In this document: positions 53,297-61,843 of the stretch, one piece after another
Numbering within the stretch: the first letter of the stretch is position 1
Layout of the letters: every line of letters begins with the position of its first letter
Assembly: GCF_002119405.1 (NCBI RefSeq)
Contig: NZ_MTBG01000014.1
Span: 1 to 64,000, forward strand
Length of the DNA: 64,000 nt
Reading direction: 5' to 3'
From: Pseudoruegeria sp. SK021
GTDB lineage: Bacteria; Pseudomonadota; Alphaproteobacteria; Rhodobacterales; Rhodobacteraceae
Notes under the pieces: generated by a model
What the model saw: only the letters and a program-made list of their open reading frames with translations
Databases searched by the model: none
Told to the model about the DNA's origin: nothing
Translations under genes and position numbers: made by a program

Positions 53297-54133
53297 TTAC
53301 TGTCCCTCATTTTGGATCAGGCTGCTCAGCGCGCCAACGCCCGAGATGCGGACCTCGATCCGGTCTCCGGCTTTCATCCAGACCGGGGGGCTCCGTTTCG
53401 CCCCGACACCGCCGGGCGTGCCTGTGGCGATCACGTCACCGGGCGACAACGGCGTAAAGGCCGAGATATAGGCGATGATCACCGGGATCGGGAACAGCAT
53501 GTGATCCAAGGTCGCCGATTGCATCACCGTGCCATTCAGGACCGATTCCACCCGCACCTGATCCAGTGCGCCGATCTCGTCCAGCGTGACCAGTTCCGGC
53601 CCGAATGGGGCCGTGCCGGGAAAGTTCTTGCCGGGAATGAACTGACGGGTGTGCCATTGCCAATCCCGCACCGAGGCATCGTTGAAACAGGCCACCCCGG
53701 CGACATGGTCCATCGCCTCTGCCTCAGAAATGCGCCGCCCCCCCTTGCCGATGACCACGGCAAGCTCTGCCTCGAAATCCAGTTCCGTGGACACGGCGGG
53801 GCAAATGATCGGATCATCCGCACCGATCAACGTGTCGGCAAAACGGGTGAAGATAGAGGGATGCTGGGTCTTGTCGCGGCCGGTTTCGACGCGGTGGGAT
53901 TCATAGTTGTGACCGACACACAGGATCTTTGCAGGGTTCGGGATGACCGGCAACAGTCGCACATCCGCCCGGGGAATCCGCCGGCCTCGGGGCGCGCCCC
54001 CCAGTTGGCCCGCCGCAATGGCGCGTTTCAAATCCTCCGGCGCGCCGTCTTCGCCCCCCAGATCAACGACCTGATCCCCCTCGACACAGCCCCACGACCT
54101 GCGCCCGTCATATTCGAAGCTAATGTACCGCAT
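53297..54133 (-). CDS. Fumarylacetoacetate hydrolase family protein
   Basis: This 278-residue FAH-family enzyme has I-L-C-V-G-H-N-Y, metal ligands in L-D-F-E-A-E-L and F-N-D-A-S-V-R-D-W, and T-G-T-P-G-G-V-G near the end. It is a paralogue of the protein at 40680. The ATG at 54133 has GGGAGAGG just upstream; the longer frame is rejected. It probably processes the product of the coupled VOC-family dioxygenase. Confidence 0.85.
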   Translation of the reverse strand: MRYISFEYDGRRSWGCVEGDQVVDLGGEDGAPEDLKRAIAAGQLGGAPRGRRIPRADVRLLPVIPNPAKILCVGHNYESHRVETGRDKTQHPSIFTRFADTLIGADDPIICPAVSTELDFEAELAVVIGKGGRRISEAEAMDHVAGVACFNDASVRDWQWHTRQFIPGKNFPGTAPFGPELVTLDEIGALDQVRVESVLNGTVMQSATLDHMLFPIPVIIAYISAFTPLSPGDVIATGTPGGVGAKRSPPVWMKAGDRIEVRISGVGALSSLIQNEGQ

Positions 54134-54201
54134 CGGTCCTCTCCCGTTCTGAACTTCAAGTGTAGTGCGCCGCGCCCCTGATACCGGGCGGGTGCCTTGG
54201 A

Positions 54202-54996
54202 TCAGGCCGCATGCCATATCGGCTCAAGCGCGCCCCAGATTTCCGTGCCTTCTTGGCGCATCGCCGCAGCGGCGGCGGGATCGATTTTTGCGGCGACTTC
54301 CACCTGATAGCTGGGCCGGGCCTGCATCGCGGCCAACCAATCACCCACGCGCGGGGTGTCCTTGGTCCACAAGCCGTCAAAGCCCAGACGCTCCAAACGG
54401 TCCACATAGGACACGAGGGCGATATCAACGATGCCGAAGTCCGGACCACTGATCCACGTATGGCGCGACAAGGCACTGTTCATATCCGCAAAGGCACGGC
54501 GCAACTGCATGAGGCCCTGCGCAACATAGGGCGATTGCAGGCCCGTTGCATACAGATCCCGGCGCTTTACCCGCGCCACCGGATCCGGCATTCTGGCGAT
54601 CGCCGTTTCAATTTCTTCGGGCGTTTTCGTCGCCAAAATGCGCGCCCGGTTCACGGTGGAGAACGTCAGCGTGTTGATCGCGCCATGGATATTCAGGCAG
54701 CGCAGCAACCAGTGGCGGGCGGCGACCTGTCCGGCGCGATCCTGCGGCATCAATCGTGCACCGTTATAAGTCTGGTCCAAATACTCAAGGATCAGGCTCG
54801 ACTCGACCAACACCAGATCGTCGTCGATCAGCACTGGAACGGCGGCAGACGGGTTTAGCGCCATAAAGGCCGGATCGAACTGTTCGCCGATCTGAAGGTT
54901 GACTTGCAGGTCCTCGTAAGCGCGGCCGATTTCGGCCAGACCGATCCGGACCTTGATTGAGCAGACGCTGGTTGTGCTATTGTACAATTTCAACAT
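54202..54996 (-). CDS. Glutathione S-transferase family protein
   Basis: This 264-residue GST has a thioredoxin-fold N-domain (about 1-80: L-K-L-Y-N-S-T-T-S-V-C-S-I-K-V-R, N-P-S-A-A-V-P-V-L, L-V-E-S-S-L-I-L-E-Y-L) and a helical C-domain. In aromatic pathways such proteins act as maleylpyruvate-type isomerases or reductive enzymes. The start MLKLYNS at 54996 fits the family. It sits between MFS and FAH genes of the same orientation. Confidence 0.8.
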   Translation of the reverse strand: MLKLYNSTTSVCSIKVRIGLAEIGRAYEDLQVNLQIGEQFDPAFMALNPSAAVPVLIDDDLVLVESSLILEYLDQTYNGARLMPQDRAGQVAARHWLLRCLNIHGAINTLTFSTVNRARILATKTPEEIETAIARMPDPVARVKRRDLYATGLQSPYVAQGLMQLRRAFADMNSALSRHTWISGPDFGIVDIALVSYVDRLERLGFDGLWTKDTPRVGDWLAAMQARPSYQVEVAAKIDPAAAAAMRQEGTEIWGALEPIWHAA

Positions 54997-55028
54997 TCCA
55001 AAGTGCTTTCCTGTCTGGAAGTGGTGGA

Positions 55029-56417
55029 TCAATGCGCCGTCCGGTCCCGGATTGCCCGCGCCCGCAAAACGGCTGCCGTGGCCCCGACCAATGCCAGCCC
55101 GGCCGCGACCGTCATGGCCGTGGTCGCCCCGGCCGGCGCGGCCGCAAGCAAAACGGCGGCGATGGCTGTGCCAAGCGCCCGGCCAAACTGCCGCGCCAAT
55201 GAAATCACGCCACTTGCCGCGCCGCTGCGATCTGGCGGGGCGCTGAGCATCACCAGCCGGTTATTGGGCGTCTGAAAGGCGGCAAACCCAATGCCACAGG
55301 CGGCAAGGCGCAGCGCAACGCCCGCGGCCCCAACATCGGGCGGCATCAATGCCAGCAAAACAAATCCGGCAGCGAACACAAACAGCCCCACCGCTCCGAT
55401 GGGGCCCGCAGGCAAGCGGTCGGACATCCAGCCCAAAACCGGGGCCAGCAGGGCGGTCGAGAATGGCCAGACGCTGAGGACGATTGCCATGTCCATCGGG
55501 CTTAGCCCGGCATCCAACACCAAATAGAACGGCAGGAAAATGAACCCGACCGATTGGGCCGCGAAGGCGAAGATGGCCGCGACGACCGACAGGTTGAACA
55601 CCGGCAGGGCCAGCAGATCAAGCGGGAAAACCGCACCGACCTTGCCCCGCGACACCCGGGTCAGACGGACGAACCCGGCGATTGCGCCGATGGCTGCAGC
55701 GGCGATCATACCTCGGGACCAGCCCGCCGCCAGCCCGTTCAGCACATACAGCACACAGACCAGCGTCAGGGCGACCAGCACCGCATCCTGAAGGTCATAT
55801 CTGCGGTTCGAGGGCTGGTTCGGAGGCAAAAGGATCGCAGCCCCGATACCGCCGATCACGCTACAGACCAGCATCAGCAAAAAGACCGCACGCCAACCGC
55901 TGATCTCAAGCAAGACGCCCGCCAAGGCCGGCCCCGCCGTGGTCGCGATGGCAACCGATGTCGCCATTATGCCGATGGCCGTCCCAAGGCTTTTGGACGG
56001 GTACAACACCCGGGCGAGGGCGAAGTTGATGCTCATAACCGCGGCGGTGCCGACGGCCTGAAAGGCCCGGGCGATCACCAACGCAGCAAAGCTTGGCGTC
56101 AGAATGCATGCAACACTCATCACCGCGAACACCAGCAGCCCGATGACATATAGCCGCCGAATGCCAATCGCCTCGCCCAATGCGGCCATCGGCAATAACA
56201 GCGCGACGATGATGAACTGCGACATGCCAACAACCCACGTTGCTGTCGACGCCGGGATGGCAAAATCTGACGCGATTGCCGGCAGCGCCACTGTGACCGC
56301 CATGCTTTCCAAAACCACGGCCCAAAGACCGATCAGGACGAACCCAAAGGCAAGATGGGTGCGCCGCATGCTCTTGTATCCATCCAGATCGTCAGACGCG
56401 GTGCCACCTGCCCCCAT
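55029..56417 (-). CDS. MFS transporter (DHA2-like)
   Basis: This 462-residue major facilitator protein has about 13-14 transmembrane helices and the A-L-P-A-I-A-S-D-F segment after helix 1 that is common in the DHA2 drug-resistance group. The ATG is 2 nt after the stop of the ABC ATPase gene. It follows the ABC uptake genes and precedes the GST gene; export of a substrate or by-product is possible. Confidence 0.85.
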   Translation of the reverse strand: MGAGGTASDDLDGYKSMRRTHLAFGFVLIGLWAVVLESMAVTVALPAIASDFAIPASTATWVVGMSQFIIVALLLPMAALGEAIGIRRLYVIGLLVFAVMSVACILTPSFAALVIARAFQAVGTAAVMSINFALARVLYPSKSLGTAIGIMATSVAIATTAGPALAGVLLEISGWRAVFLLMLVCSVIGGIGAAILLPPNQPSNRRYDLQDAVLVALTLVCVLYVLNGLAAGWSRGMIAAAAIGAIAGFVRLTRVSRGKVGAVFPLDLLALPVFNLSVVAAIFAFAAQSVGFIFLPFYLVLDAGLSPMDMAIVLSVWPFSTALLAPVLGWMSDRLPAGPIGAVGLFVFAAGFVLLALMPPDVGAAGVALRLAACGIGFAAFQTPNNRLVMLSAPPDRSGAASGVISLARQFGRALGTAIAAVLLAAAPAGATTAMTVAAGLALVGATAAVLRARAIRDRTAH

Positions 56418-56419
56418 GA

Positions 56420-57514
56420 TCAGGCCGCAAGGATCGCAACGTCATCCGGGTTCACGACGACATCCACGGTATCGCCCACCGCAACGCCGCTGCTGGGATG
56501 CAAGCGGGTCATCAGCTCAGACGCCCCCAGCGTCACCTTGCATTCAAGCGACTCGCCCAAAAATACGATATCGGTCACCTTGCCCGAAATGCGCGGCATC
56601 TCTGGCCGGGTCCGGTCATCGGCAAGAAACACATTTTCGGGCCGCACTGCGACCGAGATGTCCTCGCCCTCCGACCGCCCATCCGATGCATATGCCAGAT
56701 TGCCCCATTCGGTGCTGATCAGGCCGGGCACGCCGTGCCGGGCCGCCTGGACAATCTTGCCCTCGGCAAAATTGCACTGACCAATGAAACTGGCAACAAA
56801 TCGCGACACTGGCCGTTTGTAGATTTCCGTCGGCGTCGCCTCTTGCGCGATCACACCGTCACGCATGATTGCGACCCGGTCGGCCATGGTCAACGCTTCG
56901 GTCTGATCATGGGTCACATACAGCGCCGTCATTCCAAGGCGCTTCACAAGGTTGCGTAATTCCAACCGGGTCTCGGCGCGCAGTTTGGCATCCAAATTGG
57001 ACAGCGGTTCGTCAAACAACACAACCGAGGCCTCACGCACGATGGCGCGGGCCAGCGCCAGACGCTGTTGCTGGCCGCCGCTGAGGAACGGCGCAGGACG
57101 GGACTCGTAGCCGCTGAGTTGCACCAGTTCCAGCGCGCCTTTGACCCGGCGGTCAATCTCGGGTTCGCGCAGCTTCTGTTTCATTTCCCGCAAAGGAAAC
57201 GCCACATTTTCAAAGACTGTCAGATGCGGCCAGATGGCGTAGGATTGGAACACCATGGCAAGGTCGCGTTTAAACGTCGGCACTGAAATGCCCTTGGCGG
57301 AATCGTGAACCACGGTGTCCCCGATCACAATGCGCCCCTCTGACGGACCCTCCAGCCCGGCCAGACAACGCAGCGTCGTGGTCTTGCCGCAGCCGCTGGG
57401 CCCTAGCAAGGTATAGAACTCACCCTGCGCCACCTTGATGGTTACGCCACGCACCGCATGCACGACACCTTTGTCTGAATTGAACCGCACGTGCAGGTTT
57501 TCGATCTCAATCAC
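56420..57514 (-). CDS. ABC transporter ATP-binding protein (Fe(III)/polyamine type)
   Basis: This 364-residue ABC ATPase has Walker A G-P-S-G-C-G-K-T-T, signature L-S-G-G-Q-Q-Q-R, Walker [17 protein letters not shown] and a C-terminal TOBE domain. It is of the FbpC/PotA class. The start is GTG overlapping the permease stop (GTGA). With the permease and binding protein it forms a complete importer. Confidence 0.9.
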   Translation of the reverse strand: MIEIENLHVRFNSDKGVVHAVRGVTIKVAQGEFYTLLGPSGCGKTTTLRCLAGLEGPSEGRIVIGDTVVHDSAKGISVPTFKRDLAMVFQSYAIWPHLTVFENVAFPLREMKQKLREPEIDRRVKGALELVQLSGYESRPAPFLSGGQQQRLALARAIVREASVVLFDEPLSNLDAKLRAETRLELRNLVKRLGMTALYVTHDQTEALTMADRVAIMRDGVIAQEATPTEIYKRPVSRFVASFIGQCNFAEGKIVQAARHGVPGLISTEWGNLAYASDGRSEGEDISVAVRPENVFLADDRTRPEMPRISGKVTDIVFLGESLECKVTLGASELMTRLHPSSGVAVGDTVDVVVNPDDVAILAA

Positions 57515-59292
57515 ACCGATTTTCCCCCATTGGACTTCGCAAATCCGAAAATGCGCAGGGCCAATGCCAAGACAAACATTGCCGACATCAGCATGATTCC
57601 GATTGCGCCCACTGAATTGATATTTCCGTTATTCCAAAGCGACCAAATCATGACGCCAAGCACTTCGTTGTTGCCCCCTTGAGACAGGATCAACGGCAAA
57701 CTGATGAACCGTACGCTGAGCATGGCGACGTAGATCCAGATGCCAACAAGCGTCGGCATCAACAGGGGCGCAAAAATGCGCAAGGCCACCCGCCAAGGCG
57801 GGGCGCCGCACAATTTGGCCGCATCTTCCAAATCCGGATGGACCTGTATCATGGCCACACTCATCGCCCGCACCGAATAGGACAGAAACAGGATCGTGAA
57901 GCCCAGAACGAGGGACCCCAAAGAACCAAAGGTGCTGGCGCCGGTCAGGGAATCAAACTGGATCAGCAACCAAAACAGCGCGAGGCCCAGCACGATCCCC
58001 GGGATCGAATGCGGCATGAAGGACATGACATCCAGCGTGTAACGGGCGGAAAACCGAGTACGCACAATGATATAGGCGATGACAAAGGACAAGATTGTGA
58101 CCACCGTCGAGGTCATCAAGGTCAACCAGACCGTGTTCCACACCACGCGGCCAACCCGTGGCTGATTGAAGACAGTCTCATAGTGCTTGAAGGACAGCGT
58201 CTGGAACGCCTCCCATGAGGGTTGGCGCAGATAGCCCACCATCGACACATAGAGCAGCACGAGAAACGGCAGAACAATCGACACGAACAGGAACAACCCG
58301 GCAATCCCGATCGCCGGATAGCGCCATGCACCAAGGCGGACAGAACGGGGCGTATAGCCCTTGCCGGTAATGATCGTGTAGCGCTCGGAATGGCGGACCA
58401 GTCGCAAGTAGAAGACCGACACCACCAAGGCGATGGCCAGATAGAAGACCGCCGCGGCGTTGGCTTGGCCGAACGCGGGGATCGCGCCGATATTCTCGAT
58501 CAGATTGAACACTCGGGTGCTGAACACGTGCAGGTTCACCGGCATCCCCAGAATGCCCGGGATTTCAAAGTTTTCTAGCGCGGTGATCGCCTGAAAGATG
58601 CTGATCGCCAAAACCCCGGGCAACAGCAATGCAAGCGTCACCCGCCGCGTGGCCCGCATCGGGCTGGCCCCGCTCACGGCGGCAGCTTCTTCCAGACTTG
58701 GGTCCATGCTGCGCATCAGGGGCACCAGCATCAGAAATGCCACCGGCACCAGCCGCAGACCTTCGGCAAAGATCAGCCCCGCCATGGTATAGATATCGAA
58801 CAGCGGCCCCTCGGCACCGGTCATGAACATCCAGCCCCGGTTCACAAAGCCGGACCGCGGACTAAGCAACAGCACCCACGCAATCGCATGCAAAATCCCG
58901 GGCACCGCAATCCCCAGCGGCACGCCCGCATAAATCCACATCTTGCCGGGCATGTCCGAGCGTTCCACCAGCCAAGCCAGCACCGCAGCTGTCCCGATCC
59001 CAAACACTGTCGCGCCGGTCACATAGACCGCCGTATTCCACAGAACCAGATCGATCCGCTGCTCGACCCAAACGGCGTAGAAATTCCCGAACCCCATCGT
59101 ATCGAATGAGAACTCATTCGGCAGACGCGATTGGCTGAAGGCCCCGACAACCAAGGAAAAAATCGGCGCCGCGACCATTGCACAGACCAGCAACAGCACC
59201 GCCCACGGAAAAAAGCGTCCAACAATGGCGCGCAGGTCCTGTGGCCGCCGTTCGTCCGCGCCTTCCGGCGCCCCCGAAAAGGAGTTATTCAT
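57511..59292 (-). CDS. ABC transporter permease, two-domain Fe(III)-type (FbpB-like)
   Basis: This 593-residue protein has about 12 transmembrane helices as two fused permease halves (about 30-290 and 330-585), each with an EAA loop (E-E-A-A-A-V-S-G-A-S and L-E-D-A-A-K-L-C-G-A-P). The two-domain form is typical of FbpB/AfuB iron transporters and their phosphonate and organic-acid relatives. It overlaps the ATPase start by 4 nt. Confidence 0.9.
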   Translation of the reverse strand: MNNSFSGAPEGADERRPQDLRAIVGRFFPWAVLLLVCAMVAAPIFSLVVGAFSQSRLPNEFSFDTMGFGNFYAVWVEQRIDLVLWNTAVYVTGATVFGIGTAAVLAWLVERSDMPGKMWIYAGVPLGIAVPGILHAIAWVLLLSPRSGFVNRGWMFMTGAEGPLFDIYTMAGLIFAEGLRLVPVAFLMLVPLMRSMDPSLEEAAAVSGASPMRATRRVTLALLLPGVLAISIFQAITALENFEIPGILGMPVNLHVFSTRVFNLIENIGAIPAFGQANAAAVFYLAIALVVSVFYLRLVRHSERYTIITGKGYTPRSVRLGAWRYPAIGIAGLFLFVSIVLPFLVLLYVSMVGYLRQPSWEAFQTLSFKHYETVFNQPRVGRVVWNTVWLTLMTSTVVTILSFVIAYIIVRTRFSARYTLDVMSFMPHSIPGIVLGLALFWLLIQFDSLTGASTFGSLGSLVLGFTILFLSYSVRAMSVAMIQVHPDLEDAAKLCGAPPWRVALRIFAPLLMPTLVGIWIYVAMLSVRFISLPLILSQGGNNEVLGVMIWSLWNNGNINSVGAIGIMLMSAMFVLALALRIFGFAKSNGGKSV

Positions 59293-59322
59293 GCCAAAGC
59301 CTTATGTCAGAAGAACACTGAT

Positions 59323-59350
59323 GGACCGACGCCGCACCGGGCGCCGGTCC
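59323..59350 (-). terminator. Stem-loop after the Fe-type ABC binding-protein gene
   Basis: GGACCGACGCC (59323-59333) pairs with GGCGCCGGTCC (59340-59350), an 11-bp stem with one wobble pair and a 6-nt loop, in the gap before the permease start. It lies inside the operon and probably favours the binding protein. Confidence 0.5.
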
Positions 59351-59361
59351 GGTCAATCCTG

Positions 59362-60534
59362 TTACTCGGGTCCGCCGGAATTGGCCCAAAGTGGGTTCCA
59401 GACCTCGTAAAGCGCGGGCAATCCGACGGTCAAACCTTCGACAGTGCGCAATGCGATATCCTTGCCAACGAACGAGTCGCCCAGTGCCGACGCCCCGTCG
59501 ATCTGCAAATCTTTATGCACCGGCCCATCGCCCCCGGCCACATACCGCACCAACTGTCCTTCTTGGCTAAGGATCCAGTTGATAAAGACCTTGGACGAGT
59601 AATTCGTCGGCGAGTCGCGGAACATTCCGATCAAGTTGAAATACTGCGGCACAGGTTCAGGACAATGAAACCCGACCGGCGCCCCGGTTTCCATCAGTTC
59701 TTCGGTCTCGTCATTCGGCGCGGGCAAAGCGACGTCGAATTCACCAACCAGCATCAGGTTTGAAATCCCGGAAATCCCTTCTTTGCGAAGCTGCGGCTTA
59801 AGATTGTCGAAAAACCCCGGCAGGATTTCGTTGGTCATCCGCTCGGGGCCATAATCCGGGTGGGTCCACAGGTTCAGGGTCCAAAGTTGCGCCCGATTTG
59901 CCGCGCCGACCCGGCCACCGGCCAAGGGACTGTACGGCGCGACCAACTCGGCCCATGTGGCAGGCAGCTCATCCGCCGATACGGTGTCCTTGTTATAGGC
60001 CAGACACCATGTCGTATTTTGCATGCCCGCATAGGTGCCGTCCGCCGCGCGGCGATCTTCTGGCACCCCGCTCCATGCTGGCAGATCATCCAATTCCGCC
60101 AGCGCGTCAGCGTCAATGAAATCCGGCAGTGAGCCTTCAAAACTGACCAGCACGTGCCGGACGAGATTTCCGGACTTATACGCCAGCAACGGTTGAACCG
60201 CCCGCGCCGCACCAGAGGTTTCGGTGGCGACAATATCGATCTGCGGATAACGCGCCTGAAAAATCGGCAACCACGCCGCGACGTGTTCTGGCGTGTCATT
60301 GGTGCTGAAATCAATCGGCCCTTCGGCAGCGGCTTGGTCGATCCAATCTTGCGGGATATCCAGCTCGGCGTCGGTTGCCGCCGCAGCTTGGTCAATGATC
60401 GCGGCGTCGACATCTCCGTCTGACAAATAGGTCCGCGCCTCTGGAGTGAGATCGGCCGCAACAGATCCGGCGAGAACCACCAATGCCGCCGCTGACCCCC
60501 CTGCCAAACGAGAAGTGTATGGAATCCAAGTCAT
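59362..60534 (-). CDS. ABC transporter substrate-binding protein (Fe(III)-type)
   Basis: This 390-residue extracellular solute-binding protein has an N-terminal hydrophobic signal (about 1-28, cleavage near V-A-A-D). The body matches the Fe3+/thiamine/polyamine (type 2) binder family: L-A-Y-N-K-D-T-V, W-A-E-L-V-A-P-Y, F-I-N-W-I-L-S-Q-E-G. The tyrosine pair typical of ferric binders is not evident, so an organic acid ligand is at least as likely as iron in this catabolic setting. It is the first gene of its operon. Confidence 0.8.
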   Translation of the reverse strand: MTWIPYTSRLAGGSAAALVVLAGSVAADLTPEARTYLSDGDVDAAIIDQAAAATDAELDIPQDWIDQAAAEGPIDFSTNDTPEHVAAWLPIFQARYPQIDIVATETSGAARAVQPLLAYKSGNLVRHVLVSFEGSLPDFIDADALAELDDLPAWSGVPEDRRAADGTYAGMQNTTWCLAYNKDTVSADELPATWAELVAPYSPLAGGRVGAANRAQLWTLNLWTHPDYGPERMTNEILPGFFDNLKPQLRKEGISGISNLMLVGEFDVALPAPNDETEELMETGAPVGFHCPEPVPQYFNLIGMFRDSPTNYSSKVFINWILSQEGQLVRYVAGGDGPVHKDLQIDGASALGDSFVGKDIALRTVEGLTVGLPALYEVWNPLWANSGGPE

Positions 60535-60675
60535 CTTTTCCTCCCTGATTGGTCGTCAGCACCCGCAGGCGCATCCGAACGCCACACACGGCCCAAAGAT
60601 TACCCGTTGCGGCTACGGCAGAGCGTAGAGCAAGAAAAGTCGCCCTGTAAACATAAATCGATTTTTTTTACTTCT

Positions 60676-60837
60676 ATGGCAAATGATCCACGAAATATCG
60701 TATTGGTTAACTCCGACACGTTGTCCGGCAGATCAGGTTCCGTCAGCCCCACCGCGAACCGCACGATCATTGGCGACCTCAGCCGCCCTGCCCATCCCGA
60801 CTACACCCATGTCATTGCGGCGATCATGGCACTTTAA
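60676..60837 (+). CDS. Small open reading frame, possible gene remnant
   Basis: This frame of 53 codons begins MANDPRNIVLVNSDTL and ends with a P-A-H-P-D-Y-T-H-V-I-A-A-I-M-A-L segment that looks protein-like. No strong Shine-Dalgarno precedes it and I do not recognise the family. It could be a decayed piece of a longer gene or chance. Confidence 0.2.
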   Translation: MANDPRNIVLVNSDTLSGRSGSVSPTANRTIIGDLSRPAHPDYTHVIAAIMAL

Positions 60838-61004
60838 TACGGACTATTTCCAGTATTTTTCCGTATAATTATCGTGTTACTTCCCAATCTTTATCGTCTC
60901 GCGCATGAACACCGCACCCTCTGATCGGGCTCGTCCCGCCGGGCGACGCACCGCAGCCAGTCCAGTTGTCGCCCCCATGACGGGGTTACCAACCCCCATC
61001 ATGG

Positions 61005-61016
61005 ATAATCGATTAT
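61005..61016. promoter_or_regulatory. Perfect palindrome ATAATCGATTAT upstream of the second GntR gene
   Basis: A 12-bp perfect palindrome containing the recurring ATCGAT core lies 88 bp before the GntR start codon. It is the most symmetric copy of the motif in the window and the best candidate for the regulator's own operator. Confidence 0.5.
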
Positions 61017-61103
61017 TTTCACCATGCTCGATTCTGGTTTATCTTTTCATGGGCAACCGGTAAGTCTGGGGCTTCAAACAATCAGGCAAAGGCTCAATTT
61101 TTT

Positions 61104-61799
61104 ATGGTCAATGAGGCCACTGAGCAGAAACAGACCCGGGCGTCGTCGATCTATTGGCGGTTGCGCAATGAGATCCTTGATGGCACCCGCCCGCCGAGCG
61201 CAAAGCTGAATATCCGCGATCTGTGCGAGACCTTTTCAGCGGGCCTCAGCCCGGTCCGTGAGGCCTTGAACCGGCTGTCCTCGGAAGGGCTGGCGCAACA
61301 ATCAGACAACCGCGGCTTCAAGGTGCAGCCCGTCAGCTTGCTTGAGCTTGTCGACCTGACCCAAGCGCGGTGCTGGGTCAACGAAATCGGCGTGCGCAAA
61401 TCAATCGAAAACGGCGATGCGCAATGGGAGGAAACCGTACTGCTGACCAGCCATCGGTTGATCAGGACCCCCCGCATTCTGCCTCAGCACAACACGGCTC
61501 CCAACCCGAAATGGGCCGTGGCGCACAAGGATTTTCATCAATCGCTGATCGCGGCTTGCGGGTCCAGTTGGATGATCGACACCTGTAGCCGGTTGTTCGA
61601 CGCCGCCGAGCGGTATCGCAACCTTGCCCGGGTCGCCGGGGTGTCACGAAGCGATCCGCGCGACGAACATCACGACATCATGTCTGCCGTGGTCAATCGC
61701 CGGGCCGATCAGGCCGTGGACTTGTTGAACGCCCATTTCAACCGGACCGCGCAATTGGTCCAGACCGTGGTCGGCGGCGACGCCGAATCTGGCGATTAG
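61104..61799 (+). CDS. GntR-family regulator (FCD domain)
   Basis: This 231-residue FadR-type protein has a winged helix (about 15-75: L-N-I-R-D-L-C-E-T-F-S, L-S-P-V-R-E-A-L-N-R-L) and an FCD ligand domain with metal-type Asp/His positions (H-K-D-F-H-Q-S, D-E-H-H-D-I-M). It is a paralogue of the GntR protein at 46157. Divergent from the Fe-type ABC operon, it probably governs that operon and other ATCGAT-bearing promoters of the island. Confidence 0.85.
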   Translation: MVNEATEQKQTRASSIYWRLRNEILDGTRPPSAKLNIRDLCETFSAGLSPVREALNRLSSEGLAQQSDNRGFKVQPVSLLELVDLTQARCWVNEIGVRKSIENGDAQWEETVLLTSHRLIRTPRILPQHNTAPNPKWAVAHKDFHQSLIAACGSSWMIDTCSRLFDAAERYRNLARVAGVSRSDPRDEHHDIMSAVVNRRADQAVDLLNAHFNRTAQLVQTVVGGDAESGD

Positions 61800-61843
61800 A
61801 CCATCCGATTGCCACCGGCCAAAGATAGCCCTGTGGCAAACGC

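Larger units (their letters stand above)
60535..61103. promoter_or_regulatory. Divergent regulatory gap between the Fe-type ABC operon and GntR gene
   Basis: This 569-bp gap contains ATCGATTTTTTTT at 60657-60669, ATACGGA/TCCGTAT (about 60838-60868) as an inverted repeat, and the perfect palindrome ATAATCGATTAT at 61005-61016, all in otherwise GC-rich DNA. The two ATCGAT sites flank the divergent promoters and are likely operators of the GntR regulator. A small open frame (60676-60837) lies within it. Confidence 0.5.

Noticed and set aside
55554-56153. Plus-strand frame of about 200 codons
   Set aside because: Antisense to the MFS gene; low-complexity composition rich in Gln, Arg and Asp typical of shadow frames in GC-rich DNA.
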